Notes under the pieces: model-generated
Database searches by the model: none
What the model was told of the DNA's origin: nothing
Seen by the model: only the letters and a program-made list of their open reading frames with translations
Shown here: piece by piece, positions 1-9,324 of the stretch
Position numbering within the stretch: position 1 is the stretch's first letter
How the letters are laid out: every line of letters starts with the position of its first letter
Position numbers and translations under genes: made by a program
DNA from: an uncultured Synechococcus sp.
GTDB lineage: Bacteria > Cyanobacteriota > Cyanobacteriia > Phormidesmidales > Phormidesmidaceae
Direction: 5' to 3'
Length of the DNA stretch: 64,000 nucleotides
Assembly: GCA_937911865.1 (NCBI GenBank)
Contig: CALDSK010000278.1
Location: 51,882 to 115,881 of the forward strand

Positions 1-2
1 AC

Positions 3-3000
3 GCTCAGCCTTTAAACAGCCATCCGAAGTCTGTTGTCTTTATGTTTACTGGGCAGGGCGCTCAGCATATTGATATGGCCAAGGGGCTGTATGAGACAGA
101 ACCCTTGTTTAAGCAGACCATCGATCAATGTGCTGAAATCATGGCGGCAGCAGGCGTTGATCTGTTGAGCCTTCTGTATCCGACAGCGCAAGCGCAAGAG
201 ACAAAGCGGCCGGGACGAATCCATCAAACAGCCTACGCTCAACCCGCGCTATTTGCCGTTGAGTATGCGCTAGCGCAGCTGTGGCTGTCTTGGGGGATTC
301 AGCCGAGGGCGATGATTGGCCACAGCATTGGTGAGTATGTGGCGGCTTGTGTTGCGGGTGTCTTTTCTCTGTCAGAGGCGATCGCACTGATCATCAAGCG
401 CGGCCAGCTAATGCAGCGAGCCGCACCGGGCTCTATGCTCTCTGTCTTAATGGCAGCAGAGGAGCTACAGCCGCTATTACCGGCTGTAGCTGAGATTGCG
501 GTGATCAACACGCCTAGCAACTGCGTTGTCTCCGGGCCAACGGCTGCGATTGAAGCCGTGACACAGCAGCTAAAAGAGAGAGAGATTCCCTGTCGTTTGC
601 TTGCAACTTCCCATGCTTTTCACTCTGCGATGATGGCAGGCATACTAGATGAGTTTGCTCTGGCCTTAGAAAAGGTGACGCTGTCCGCGCCAGATTATGA
701 GATTGTTTCTAATGTCTCTGGTACATGGCTGAAAGATTCTGAAGCTACCGACCCTGGCTATTGGGTACAACAGCTGCGGGCTACCGTACAGTTTAGCCGC
801 GGGATGACAACCGTTTTGGCGCTACCCAATCCAGTGTTGCTAGAGATTGGACCCGGTCATACGCTGACAAAGCTTGCACAGCAGCACCTGGACAAGCGCT
901 CAGGTAACAGAAAACAAACTACAGACAGTGATAAGCCGATTCACATACCTGTCATTCAGTCTTTACCCCATCCGCGAGACGCGAGATCGGATACTCATCA
1001 GCTGATAAACGCGGTCGGTCAGCTTTGGCTATCGGGTGTGGCCATTAGCTGGAGAGATTTTCACCACACTGCAGGTCGCCCGGCGAAACGTCATCGGCTG
1101 CCGCTACCCACTTATCCTTTTGAAAGAAAGCCTTACTGGATTCCGCTGCTTAGCGAAGAGAACAGCCACAAACAAGAGAGCGTTTCTCAGACCCGACCGC
1201 AGGCAAAAGCCGCTGATATGGCAGATTGGTTTTATCTACCTACCTGGAAGCGATTACCAATTCCTATTCAGTCACTGCCTACATCCGGCGGACGCTGGCT
1301 CGTTTTTGCCAATACGACTTTGAAAGCCCAGCTAAAAGCTTATCTTTCTACCGTAGAGTCTAGCCCAGCTATTACTTGGGTGACGCCTGACTCGACATTT
1401 TCTGCCAGCGCAGACAGCTACAGCCTACAGCCGAATAGCCCTACCGACTACAATCAGCTTGCAGAGTCCCTGGCTGACAACAAGTTGTGGCCAGATCAAA
1501 TTGTGTACGGCTGGGGCCTAGAAAAGAATAAGGATGCCAAAAAGAACAAGACCGCACAGCCAATAGACGACTTTCAGTGTTTGTTGTATCTTACCCAGGC
1601 ACTCTTAGACAATAAACAGCCGCTCACTATTAGCGTTCTAACCGCAGAAATTTACGACGTTGTTAGCACCGATTCGCTAAATCCTGAAAAGGCTAAAGCG
1701 TTGGGATTTTCTCAGGTTATTGCTCAAGAGATGGCGGGGATCAGCTGTCGCCTGATGGATGTGGGCATTCCTACAGAGGCTATAGAACCCAGCTTTCTGA
1801 AAGGGATTTATCAAGAGCTGGCATCACCTTATCGCTACAGCCAAAGGCAGGTGGCATACCGGGCTCGTCAACGATGGGTGAAAACTCACGAACCTCTGCC
1901 ACTACCAGAGAAAGCGCCTGCGCTGCTGAAGCGCAACAGCACCTATCTGATTGCCGGAGACTTTGTAGAAGGCTTAGGTATGGTGTACGCCCGGGCGCTT
2001 ACCAAAACGCTCAACGCCCGACTAATTTTGTTGGGTAGGCCCGGATTGCCCGCACCAGAAGACTGGGAGAAGTGGCTGCTTACCCACGGGCCAGACCACG
2101 GAACCAGTTTGCTGATTCGCAAGTTACAGGCGCTTGGGTCAGTGAGTGAACAGTTTCTCTGGTTTAGCGGTAGCTTGGCCGATGCGGACTGGGTGGCTCA
2201 AAGCGTGCAAGCAGGTATAGAGAAGTTTGGTGAAATTAGCGGTGTGTTTCATGCGGGTGCGATGGGCGATCGCGCCAGCTGCCCAATAGCTGAATTAACA
2301 GATCAGGAATGCGATCGCATTACCCGCAGCAAAATCAAAGGTATGCAGACGCTACAGCAGGTGCTAGCTCATCATCCTGTTGGCTTTTACCTGTTGCAAT
2401 CTTCTCTTGCTTCTGTCGTTGGTGGCATTGGGTTTGGGGCTTATGCCGCTGCTAATAGCTACCTGGATACGCTTGCCGCCCAGAAGAGTAGAACGGCCGC
2501 TCGCTGGTTTAGTCTCAACTGGGATGCCTGCAATTTGACGGAAGAGACGACAGAAAGTTTTTCTACTGCCTCGTCTACTGCCTCCTCTGGTGGTCCGTCT
2601 GAGCTGATGGCACTGGCCATGTCAGCAGATGAAGTTTGGCAAGCTACCAAAAGAGCCTTGGCGCAAACAGGCTTTTCTCAGCTTATTGTTTCTCCTCGCG
2701 CATTAGAACCCAGACTAGAGGAGGCCTTTACGCCCTTATCGATCGATCTTGACACGTCAGTTGATAGTGCCTCAGGCCAGCTAGCCGCAGGCCATGGCCG
2801 CCCGGCGCTAGCAACTGACTATGTAGCACCGCAAACGCGGGTCGAGCAAGCGGTTGCCAAGGAAATGGGTGATTTACTCGGCATTGAAAAAGTTGGCATC
2901 AACGACAACTTCTTTGAGCTGGGTGGCCACTCACTGCTGGCTATTCAGGCTGTAACAAAGTTGAGAAAAGCGTTTCCGGTTGACCTACCAATGCGGGCCT

Positions 3001-3209
3001 TTTTGTTTGAGGCACCGACCGTAGCCGGAATTGCCAAAATTATTCAGGACCAGATAGATGATAGTTCAGAACTAGAGAATCTAGATACAGAGAATCTAGA
3101 TACAGAGAATTTAGACCTAGCGCATTCGCCCGGGACCCAAGCGACCCTGGAGAGTCTGTTAGACCAAATTGAAGAGATGGCACCTAAGGAGGTGAAAAAT
3201 GAAATTTAG
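3..3209 (+). CDS. Type I polyketide synthase, 5'-truncated (AT-KR-ACP)
   Basis: The reading frame is open to the left edge, so the N-terminus (presumably a KS) lies outside the window. Residues below are counted from the Met at 42. The acyltransferase has GQGAQ near the start, GHSIGEY with the active Ser at about residue 95, and an SHAFHS motif, which points to malonyl-CoA. A ketoreductase-like region (about 635-850) keeps the SLAS...YAAAN catalytic part (Tyr about 801), but its cofactor loop reads AGDFVEGLG instead of the usual TGGxGGxG, so activity is doubtful. The ACP carries FFELGGHSL with the phosphopantetheine Ser at about 964. The tail holds a small ENLDT repeat and may serve as a docking segment. 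The gene overlaps the following monooxygenase by 11 bp. The chain it carries is probably passed to the Asn-type NRPS at 4372. Confidence 0.93.
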   Translation, partial: AQPLNSHPKSVVFMFTGQGAQHIDMAKGLYETEPLFKQTIDQCAEIMAAAGVDLLSLLYPTAQAQETKRPGRIHQTAYAQPALFAVEYALAQLWLSWGIQPRAMIGHSIGEYVAACVAGVFSLSEAIALIIKRGQLMQRAAPGSMLSVLMAAEELQPLLPAVAEIAVINTPSNCVVSGPTAAIEAVTQQLKEREIPCRLLATSHAFHSAMMAGILDEFALALEKVTLSAPDYEIVSNVSGTWLKDSEATDPGYWVQQLRATVQFSRGMTTVLALPNPVLLEIGPGHTLTKLAQQHLDKRSGNRKQTTDSDKPIHIPVIQSLPHPRDARSDTHQLINAVGQLWLSGVAISWRDFHHTAGRPAKRHRLPLPTYPFERKPYWIPLLSEENSHKQESVSQTRPQAKAADMADWFYLPTWKRLPIPIQSLPTSGGRWLVFANTTLKAQLKAYLSTVESSPAITWVTPDSTFSASADSYSLQPNSPTDYNQLAESLADNKLWPDQIVYGWGLEKNKDAKKNKTAQPIDDFQCLLYLTQALLDNKQPLTISVLTAEIYDVVSTDSLNPEKAKALGFSQVIAQEMAGISCRLMDVGIPTEAIEPSFLKGIYQELASPYRYSQRQVAYRARQRWVKTHEPLPLPEKAPALLKRNSTYLIAGDFVEGLGMVYARALTKTLNARLILLGRPGLPAPEDWEKWLLTHGPDHGTSLLIRKLQALGSVSEQFLWFSGSLADADWVAQSVQAGIEKFGEISGVFHAGAMGDRASCPIAELTDQECDRITRSKIKGMQTLQQVLAHHPVGFYLLQSSLASVVGGIGFGAYAAANSYLDTLAAQKSRTAARWFSLNWDACNLTEETTESFSTASSTASSGGPSELMALAMSADEVWQATKRALAQTGFSQLIVSPRALEPRLEEAFTPLSIDLDTSVDSASGQLAAGHGRPALATDYVAPQTRVEQAVAKEMGDLLGIEKVGINDNFFELGGHSLLAIQAVTKLRKAFPVDLPMRAFLFEAPTVAGIAKIIQDQIDDSSELENLDTENLDTENLDLAHSPGTQATLESLLDQIEEMAPKEVKNEI
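3075..3116 (+). repeat. In-frame 15-bp tandem repeat (ENLDT)
   Basis: The unit GAGAATCTAGATACA occurs twice exactly (3075-3089, 3090-3104) and once more partly. It encodes an acidic ENLDT repeat in the linker after the ACP of the PKS. It keeps the reading frame and probably only lengthens a flexible tail. Confidence 0.85.
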
Positions 3210-4269
3210 TTTGTTCTATTTCGATGGCGATGGGTTAAACATTCAGGGAAACCCATACAAGCTGCTGATTGAAAGCGCTAAGTTTGCCGACAATCACGGG
3301 TTTAGCGCCATATGGACACCGGAGCGTCATTTTCACGCTTTTGGTGGACTGTATCCGAACCCTTCTGTAACGAGCGCGGCAATCGCCATGATTACCGAAA
3401 ATATTCAGCTGCGAGCAGGTAGCGTTGTGCTGCCCTTGCACCATCCGGTGCGCGTAGCCGAAGACTGGGCCGTGGTTGATAATCTTTCGGGCGGTCGGGC
3501 TGCGATCGCGTTTGCCTCTGGCTGGACAATGGACGAATTTATTCTCTCACGCGAGCCTCACGGTAGTCGTAAATCAGTCATGTGGCGTGGCATAGAGGCT
3601 GTGCAAAAGCTGTGGCAAGGCGAGGCGGTGACGTTTGAAGATGCAGTCGAAAGAGAGGTGAGCGCCAAAACGTTGCCCCGCCCCGTACAGCCTCAGCTGC
3701 CTGTGTGGGTGACCTGTCAATCTATGGAGACTTTTGTTGAAGCCGGAAGGCTAGGCGTCAATGTGCTGACCTCTCTACTGGGCGAAACCTTAGCGCAGGT
3801 CGAGCCCAAGATTGCCCGCTACCGGGAGACTCTCAGCAAGCACGGCCACGATCCAAACGCTCGAACTGTTTCGATGATGATGCACACGTTTTTGGGGGAA
3901 GAGATCGAACAGGTTAAAGCAGATGTTCGTCAGCCTTTTTGTGATTATCTCAAGACTCACTATGGACTGCTGGAGAACTTGGCAAAAGGAATGGGATTAG
4001 AGGTAAGTTTGTCGGATTTTTCTGACGACGACCTCGATAGTTTGCTATTATTTGGTGTAGAAGGATTTATGAAAGGACGCTCTTTAATTGGCACGCCTGA
4101 GAGCTGTCAGCCCTTTATACAACAGCTAAGTGACGCAGGCGTTGATGAGATTGCCTGTCTCATTGATTTTGTTCAAGATTTTGGGGCGGTCATGGGCTCT
4201 CTGCCTTATTTAGCGCAGCTCAAGTCTATTTGTGGCAAAGAAATTCCGGCAATGGCTGGAATGGCTTGA
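3199..4269 (+). CDS. Luciferase-like flavin-dependent monooxygenase (PKS/NRPS-associated)
   Basis: A 356-residue bacterial-luciferase-like (LLM class) protein. It starts MKFSLFYFDGDG and has the family blocks WTPERHFHAFGG, NPSV, LPLHHPVRVAEDWAVVDNLSGGR and FASGW. The length matches the stand-alone or PKS-embedded subfamily found in natural-product clusters. Relatives fused to PKS/aminotransferase modules in microginin and puwainaphycin clusters are assigned alpha-hydroxylation of the acyl chain, so a similar role on the chain held by the upstream ACP is a reasonable inference. The start is well supported: AAGGAGGTG at 3186-3194 lies just before the ATG, and the gene overlaps the PKS stop by 11 bp. 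The substrate is not shown by the sequence, and N-hydroxylation or another flavin oxidation is possible. Confidence 0.88.
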   Translation: MKFSLFYFDGDGLNIQGNPYKLLIESAKFADNHGFSAIWTPERHFHAFGGLYPNPSVTSAAIAMITENIQLRAGSVVLPLHHPVRVAEDWAVVDNLSGGRAAIAFASGWTMDEFILSREPHGSRKSVMWRGIEAVQKLWQGEAVTFEDAVEREVSAKTLPRPVQPQLPVWVTCQSMETFVEAGRLGVNVLTSLLGETLAQVEPKIARYRETLSKHGHDPNARTVSMMMHTFLGEEIEQVKADVRQPFCDYLKTHYGLLENLAKGMGLEVSLSDFSDDDLDSLLLFGVEGFMKGRSLIGTPESCQPFIQQLSDAGVDEIACLIDFVQDFGAVMGSLPYLAQLKSICGKEIPAMAGMA

Positions 4270-4371
4270 TTTAACTTAACCATCATCATCACTGACAGGA
4301 GAACTGGGCCAACAGGCACCGTTACCTGGGTCGAGAAAGTGATTATTTACACTCTTTAAAAGTTTGTCGCT

Positions 4372-7300
4372 ATGGGTCATCGTCACAATGTAAATAGTCC
4401 ACACCAGAATGGACCACAGCCAGTCAAACCATCGGCTCAGCTACCCGCTAATTCACCCGTTGAGCCCTCGGATAAGCCAACACTGCAACAAAGAATCGCT
4501 GCGCTCTCTCCTTCGCAGCAGCAGCTTTTTCGTCAGCAGCTTGAAACCAAGGGAATTGCCTGGGATCAGGTGGTCGCGCCAGCCGCAGCCGCAGCCAAAC
4601 GGCAAGAGAGGGCAGTTGCTCGTCCGGATAAACTGCCGTTATCGGCTGCCCAAAAGCACCTTTGGGTACTCCATCAGCTGTACCCAAAAACGACCGCATA
4701 TCACATTGCGATTGCGCTGCGCGTCAAAGGTGATTTGGCGATCGCTCCTCTACAGAGAAGCCTACAGGATATTGTTGACCGGCACGAATCGCTAAGAACA
4801 GTATTTTTGCAAGAAGACAATAGACCTTATGCAAAGGTGCTGCGCAGCGTTAGTGCAGATTTGCCTGTTGTTGATATTAGCCCTGTTGATATTAGCCCTG
4901 TTGATATTAGCCCTGTTGATATTAGTCAGCCCGAAGATGTCTTAGCTAGCTGCTCCCGCCATCGGCAGCAGCTCGTACAGCAACCCTTTAACCTAGAGAC
5001 TGGGCCGCTCTTTCGTGCTCGGCTTATCAAGATACAAGACAATACACAAGACGATAAGCTTAAGGATAATCAGTTCGAGCTTGTTCTAGTTCTTCATCAC
5101 CTGATTGCAGACGGTTGGTCTCGCGGCATTTTACTCAGAGAGCTATTGGCAGGCTATCGCTGGCATCGCCAAACCAACACTAGCCAGAGCGATGTTAGAA
5201 AGCATCAGCTATCGCCCTTAAATTTCCAGTATTCTGACTACGCGCTTCAACAGCAACAGTGGTTGAAAAGTGATGAGTGCGATCGCCAGCAGTCCTATTG
5301 GCGGCAACAGCTGGCAGCGATTTCAGATCTGAACATACCAACCGACCCACTACCAACAAACGAGCAATCAACAAGCAATCTGGCTGATACTGACTTTACC
5401 AGCCAAACTTGCCTTCAAACTTTTTCACTAGCGCAAACTCAAGCCATTAAAGCACTGGCACAACAGTCTGGCACGACGGTGTTTATGCTGCTGCTAGCGA
5501 TCTTCAAGCTGTTGCTACATCGCTACAGCCGACAGCGTGACATCGCGGTGGGCGTTCCTGTGGCCGGACGAAACACCTCAGCTGTTGAGCCGCTGATTGG
5601 CTTTTTTGTTAATACGCTGGTTTTAAGATCGCAAATTGATCCGCAGCAAACTTTTCGTAGCTGGCTAAAGCAGGTTCAGTCTGTGCTAGCTGACGCTTTA
5701 CAGCATCAAGATCTGCCTTTTTCTGACGTGGTTGACGCGGTGGGCGTTAAGCGGGCCCCTGGGGAAAATCCACTCTTTCGCGTCATGTTTCAGGTGCAAA
5801 GTGGTGGCTACCAGCTGCAAAATTCACGGCAGCTAGAGACGGGAATCCCTGGGTTAGCGATATCTCAACAGTGGATTGAGCCAGGTGAAACCAAGTTCGA
5901 TATGAGCTGGCATGTGATTGAGCGCGACGGAGAGCTTGTTGTTGCTGTTGAATACAGAACGCAGCTATTCCGACAGGCGCGCATTGAGAGAATGCTAAAT
6001 CATTTTCGCAGGCTGGTGGACGCGGTCGTGGCAAGCCCCAACGAGCAGATTTCTCAGCTGCCTTTGCTAAGTGAATCTGAGAAATCGCAGCTCCTTCAGT
6101 GGAGCCGAAATAAAGAAAATAAGAGAGATTCTGATGAGACAACAGTAGACTGCTTTGTTACTAGGTTTGAGCAGCAGGTGAGAAAAACGCCGGATGCGAT
6201 CGCTGTTAATGACTATCGGCAGCAAACTAGCCGTACCTATCAGCAGCTGAATCAGAGAGCCAATAAGCTTGCCCACTGGCTACAGGGTAAAGGCGTTGGT
6301 CCAGATACGCTGGTTGGTATCTGTTTACCCTCTGGGTTCGACCTGATTACAGCGCTACTGGCAGTTTTGAAGGCCGGCGGGGCCTACGTTCCGCTCGACC
6401 CATCGCTGCCTGCCAAACGGCTGCGGTATATGATTGACGACGCCTGTCCGCTGGTCTTACTCAGTTACCAAGACTGTCTAGAGACAGGCTGGGCGGGCGC
6501 GAATTCAGCCGCTGTTCTCTTATTAGACCGCGATGAGCAGCAGCTAATTGCTCAGCCTGGGAACGACTTATCGCTCCAAGTTAATCTGCAGGCGCAGGCT
6601 TACGTTATTTATACATCTGGTTCTACTGGCAGGCCAAAGGGTACACAGCTGACTCACAAAGGTCTAATCAACTATCTAAACTGGTGCCTAGAGGCCTACC
6701 CTATTGCGGCAGGATGCGGTGCACCGGTTCAGTCTTCTATTGGCTTTGATGCTACAATCACTAGCCTGTTTCCGCCTTTACTGGCCGGCGGGCAAGTCGC
6801 CTTTGGACTAGGAGAAACTGAAGTTGAAGCACTTCAAGCAGCGCTGTCAAAAGGCTTTAGTTACATCAAGCTAACACCAGCCCATTTAAGCGCACTGCAA
6901 CCACTGTTAGATACTCAAACTATTCAGCGCGATCGCCTACCGAAAGCCCTTATTATTGGCGGAGAAGCCCTTCAGTCTCATCACATTGCCGCTTGGAGCG
7001 CGCGCTACCCTGAGGTAAAACTGTTCAATGAATATGGTCCAACAGAAGCAACGGTTGGCTGCTGCGTTCATCAGGTGACCTCAGAAGACAGCGGCAGCAT
7101 TCCTATCGGCCGCCCTATCAGCGGCGTTCAGCTCTACATTTTAGATGAGTATAAGCAGCTCGCTTCGATCGGCATTCCTGGAGAGCTGTATATTGGTGGT
7201 GCCGGTGTTGCGCAAGGCTACCTCAATCAACCGGCGCTAACAGCAGAGCGGTTTCAGCATCATACTTCTTTGGGTAGTGGCTTACTCTACAGAACTGGCG

Positions 7301-9324
7301 ACCTTGCCACCTACCGTGAAGACGGCACGATAGAGTACTTAGGACGGTTCGACAGTCAAATTAAGCTGCGAGGCTTTCGCATTGAGCCAGGAGAAATTGA
7401 ATCTGTTCTTTGTCAGCAATCGCAGGTGGAACGGGCTGTTGTGATGTTACAAGAGGAGGGCGGTAAGCGCGAACTGGTAGGCTATGTGACCGCTCTAGCT
7501 AGCGACTTGAATGATGTAGATAAATCCCAGCTGACCGTAGATCTTAAACGGCGGCTTAAGCAATCCTTGCCAGGCTATATGCACCTAGCGCACATTGTTG
7601 TTGTTGATCAGCTGCCGCTGACGGTCAATGGGAAGATAGATCGACAGGCGTTGCCCATACCGACAGTAAGGAAATCTAAAGAAGAAAGGGTAAGCACTGG
7701 ACCGCTCGATCGCAAAGAAACCATCCTCTTAGAAATTTGGCAGCAGATTCTAAGCAGTCGCGATATCAGCATTGATGAAAACTTTTTTGATTTAGGTGGA
7801 GATTCTATCTCTGGGATGCAGATTGTCTCAAAAGCGAGAGAGAACGGGTTGAAGCTGACCCCTACGCAGCTGTTTGAGCATCAGACGATTGCTGAACAGG
7901 CCGCTGTCGCAACAGAAATCCAGGCCGCTGATACTTTATCTACACCAGCGCCTGGGCCTGCCTCACTCGGCCCTATTCAACAAAACTTTTTCGCCCAAAC
8001 GCCCTCTAATCCTCACCACTATAACCAAGCCGTCATGCTAGCTGTACAGCATGACACCAACATTACAGTGCTTCAATCTGCACTAGAGCAGTTAGCCACG
8101 CATCATGACAGCCTACGGCTGCGGTTTACAAAGGTCGAAGGTCAGTGGCAGCAACAGTATGCAGAAACCATCACTGTTCCCCTCGACGAATTCAATATTA
8201 CCTCAGATATCGCTCAATCTGTTGATGAGATTATTGCAGGGCTACAGGCTAGCCTACATCTCAGCGAAGGTCCTTTGTTTAGAGGGGCGCTATTAACCCG
8301 AGAATCGGGAAAATTTTTGCTACTCATTGCGCATCATCTGGTTGTAGACGGTGTCTCTTGGCGTCTCCTGATAGAAGACTTGTCAAAGATGTACCAGCAG
8401 ATAACGCGTCATGAACCGGTTAGCCTCCCGGCTAAAACAACAGCGTTTAGTCACTGGACAGCTCACCTGAAAAAGCACGCATCCCGCTTCGCTGCTGAAA
8501 AATCTTACTGGGTTGATGCTTGCCGTTCTACACTGCCCCTACCGGTCGATTATCCTACTGGCAGCAATACAGCAGCAGATAGCCATGAGCTTACCGTTAG
8601 GTTATCTGTGCAGGAAACAACAGATCTGCGAGTGATAAGCCAGTCTGTACCTACGATTTTACTGACTGGCTTAGCGCAGACGCTTAAGCAGTGGAGCCAG
8701 CAGGATACAACCTTGGTTGATGTGGAAGGCCACGGGCGCTATGTCTGGGATAAAGCATTAGATATATCTCGAACGGTCGGCTGGTTTACAGCGCTCTACC
8801 CACTCAGGCTTCAGCTATCGCCTTCAGCAACCCTCAATGAACAGCTCAACACGGTACAAAAACAGCTCGATAAAGTGCCAAATGGAGGCCTTGGTTACGG
8901 TGTGCTGCGCTGTGCTGAACAGGGAGAGGTGCCTGAACTAACTTCTGCGGCTGAAGTTAGCTTTAACTATTTGGGTCAGCTAGCTTTAGACACGGCAGGC
9001 TTTATTACCAGTCTGGTATTTGAGCCTGTTCCAGCCGTCAAAAGCTTAGAACATGTTTGCAAGTACCGCTTTGAGATTGTTGCGCTCATTGAAGTCGATC
9101 AGCTACAAATTCGATGGTGCTACAGCCAGCAACAATATCAGCATAGTACGGTAGAGCAGCTGGCTCAGCGCCTGATCAACAATCTCAAGTCTTTGATTGC
9201 CTGCCATCGTCAGCCTGAGAAAAAAGAGCCAGCAGCGACTAGTTTTACTGCCGCACGGGTAGATGACGCTCAGCTTTCTCAGCTAATGAGTAAGCTCAAT
9301 GCGAGGGAGGCAAGTGCGTCATGA
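4372..9324 (+). CDS. NRPS module C-A-PCP-E, predicted D-Asn
   Basis: A 1650-residue single-module synthetase. The condensation domain has HHLIADGWS at about 242-250. The adenylation domain (about 580-1090) has VIYTSGSTGRPKG at about 744. By-eye pocket residues are D-A-T-K-I-G-E-V-G-K, differing from the known Asn pocket DLTKLGEVGK at two positions, so Asn is the best guess. The PCP reads FFDLGGDSI (Ser about 1145), the GGDS form usual before an epimerase. The epimerisation domain (about 1190-1620) has HHLVVDGVSW at 1321 and EGHGR...RTVGWFT. The C-terminal tail looks like a COM-type donor for the DCL domain of the next protein. A VDISP repeat sits inside the C domain. A 102-bp gap precedes the ATG, with no clear Shine-Dalgarno beside it. 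The module ends with a 4-bp overlap into 9321. Confidence 0.95.
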   Translation: MGHRHNVNSPHQNGPQPVKPSAQLPANSPVEPSDKPTLQQRIAALSPSQQQLFRQQLETKGIAWDQVVAPAAAAAKRQERAVARPDKLPLSAAQKHLWVLHQLYPKTTAYHIAIALRVKGDLAIAPLQRSLQDIVDRHESLRTVFLQEDNRPYAKVLRSVSADLPVVDISPVDISPVDISPVDISQPEDVLASCSRHRQQLVQQPFNLETGPLFRARLIKIQDNTQDDKLKDNQFELVLVLHHLIADGWSRGILLRELLAGYRWHRQTNTSQSDVRKHQLSPLNFQYSDYALQQQQWLKSDECDRQQSYWRQQLAAISDLNIPTDPLPTNEQSTSNLADTDFTSQTCLQTFSLAQTQAIKALAQQSGTTVFMLLLAIFKLLLHRYSRQRDIAVGVPVAGRNTSAVEPLIGFFVNTLVLRSQIDPQQTFRSWLKQVQSVLADALQHQDLPFSDVVDAVGVKRAPGENPLFRVMFQVQSGGYQLQNSRQLETGIPGLAISQQWIEPGETKFDMSWHVIERDGELVVAVEYRTQLFRQARIERMLNHFRRLVDAVVASPNEQISQLPLLSESEKSQLLQWSRNKENKRDSDETTVDCFVTRFEQQVRKTPDAIAVNDYRQQTSRTYQQLNQRANKLAHWLQGKGVGPDTLVGICLPSGFDLITALLAVLKAGGAYVPLDPSLPAKRLRYMIDDACPLVLLSYQDCLETGWAGANSAAVLLLDRDEQQLIAQPGNDLSLQVNLQAQAYVIYTSGSTGRPKGTQLTHKGLINYLNWCLEAYPIAAGCGAPVQSSIGFDATITSLFPPLLAGGQVAFGLGETEVEALQAALSKGFSYIKLTPAHLSALQPLLDTQTIQRDRLPKALIIGGEALQSHHIAAWSARYPEVKLFNEYGPTEATVGCCVHQVTSEDSGSIPIGRPISGVQLYILDEYKQLASIGIPGELYIGGAGVAQGYLNQPALTAERFQHHTSLGSGLLYRTGDLATYREDGTIEYLGRFDSQIKLRGFRIEPGEIESVLCQQSQVERAVVMLQEEGGKRELVGYVTALASDLNDVDKSQLTVDLKRRLKQSLPGYMHLAHIVVVDQLPLTVNGKIDRQALPIPTVRKSKEERVSTGPLDRKETILLEIWQQILSSRDISIDENFFDLGGDSISGMQIVSKARENGLKLTPTQLFEHQTIAEQAAVATEIQAADTLSTPAPGPASLGPIQQNFFAQTPSNPHHYNQAVMLAVQHDTNITVLQSALEQLATHHDSLRLRFTKVEGQWQQQYAETITVPLDEFNITSDIAQSVDEIIAGLQASLHLSEGPLFRGALLTRESGKFLLLIAHHLVVDGVSWRLLIEDLSKMYQQITRHEPVSLPAKTTAFSHWTAHLKKHASRFAAEKSYWVDACRSTLPLPVDYPTGSNTAADSHELTVRLSVQETTDLRVISQSVPTILLTGLAQTLKQWSQQDTTLVDVEGHGRYVWDKALDISRTVGWFTALYPLRLQLSPSATLNEQLNTVQKQLDKVPNGGLGYGVLRCAEQGEVPELTSAAEVSFNYLGQLALDTAGFITSLVFEPVPAVKSLEHVCKYRFEIVALIEVDQLQIRWCYSQQQYQHSTVEQLAQRLINNLKSLIACHRQPEKKEPAATSFTAARVDDAQLSQLMSKLNAREASAS
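4870..4926 (+). repeat. In-frame 15-bp tandem repeat (VDISP x3.8)
   Basis: The unit GTTGATATTAGCCCT is repeated three times plus 12 bp, with identical codons. It encodes VDISP repeats in a surface loop of the condensation domain between the first core strands and the HHxxxDG motif. The perfect nucleotide identity suggests a recent slippage expansion. Confidence 0.92.
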
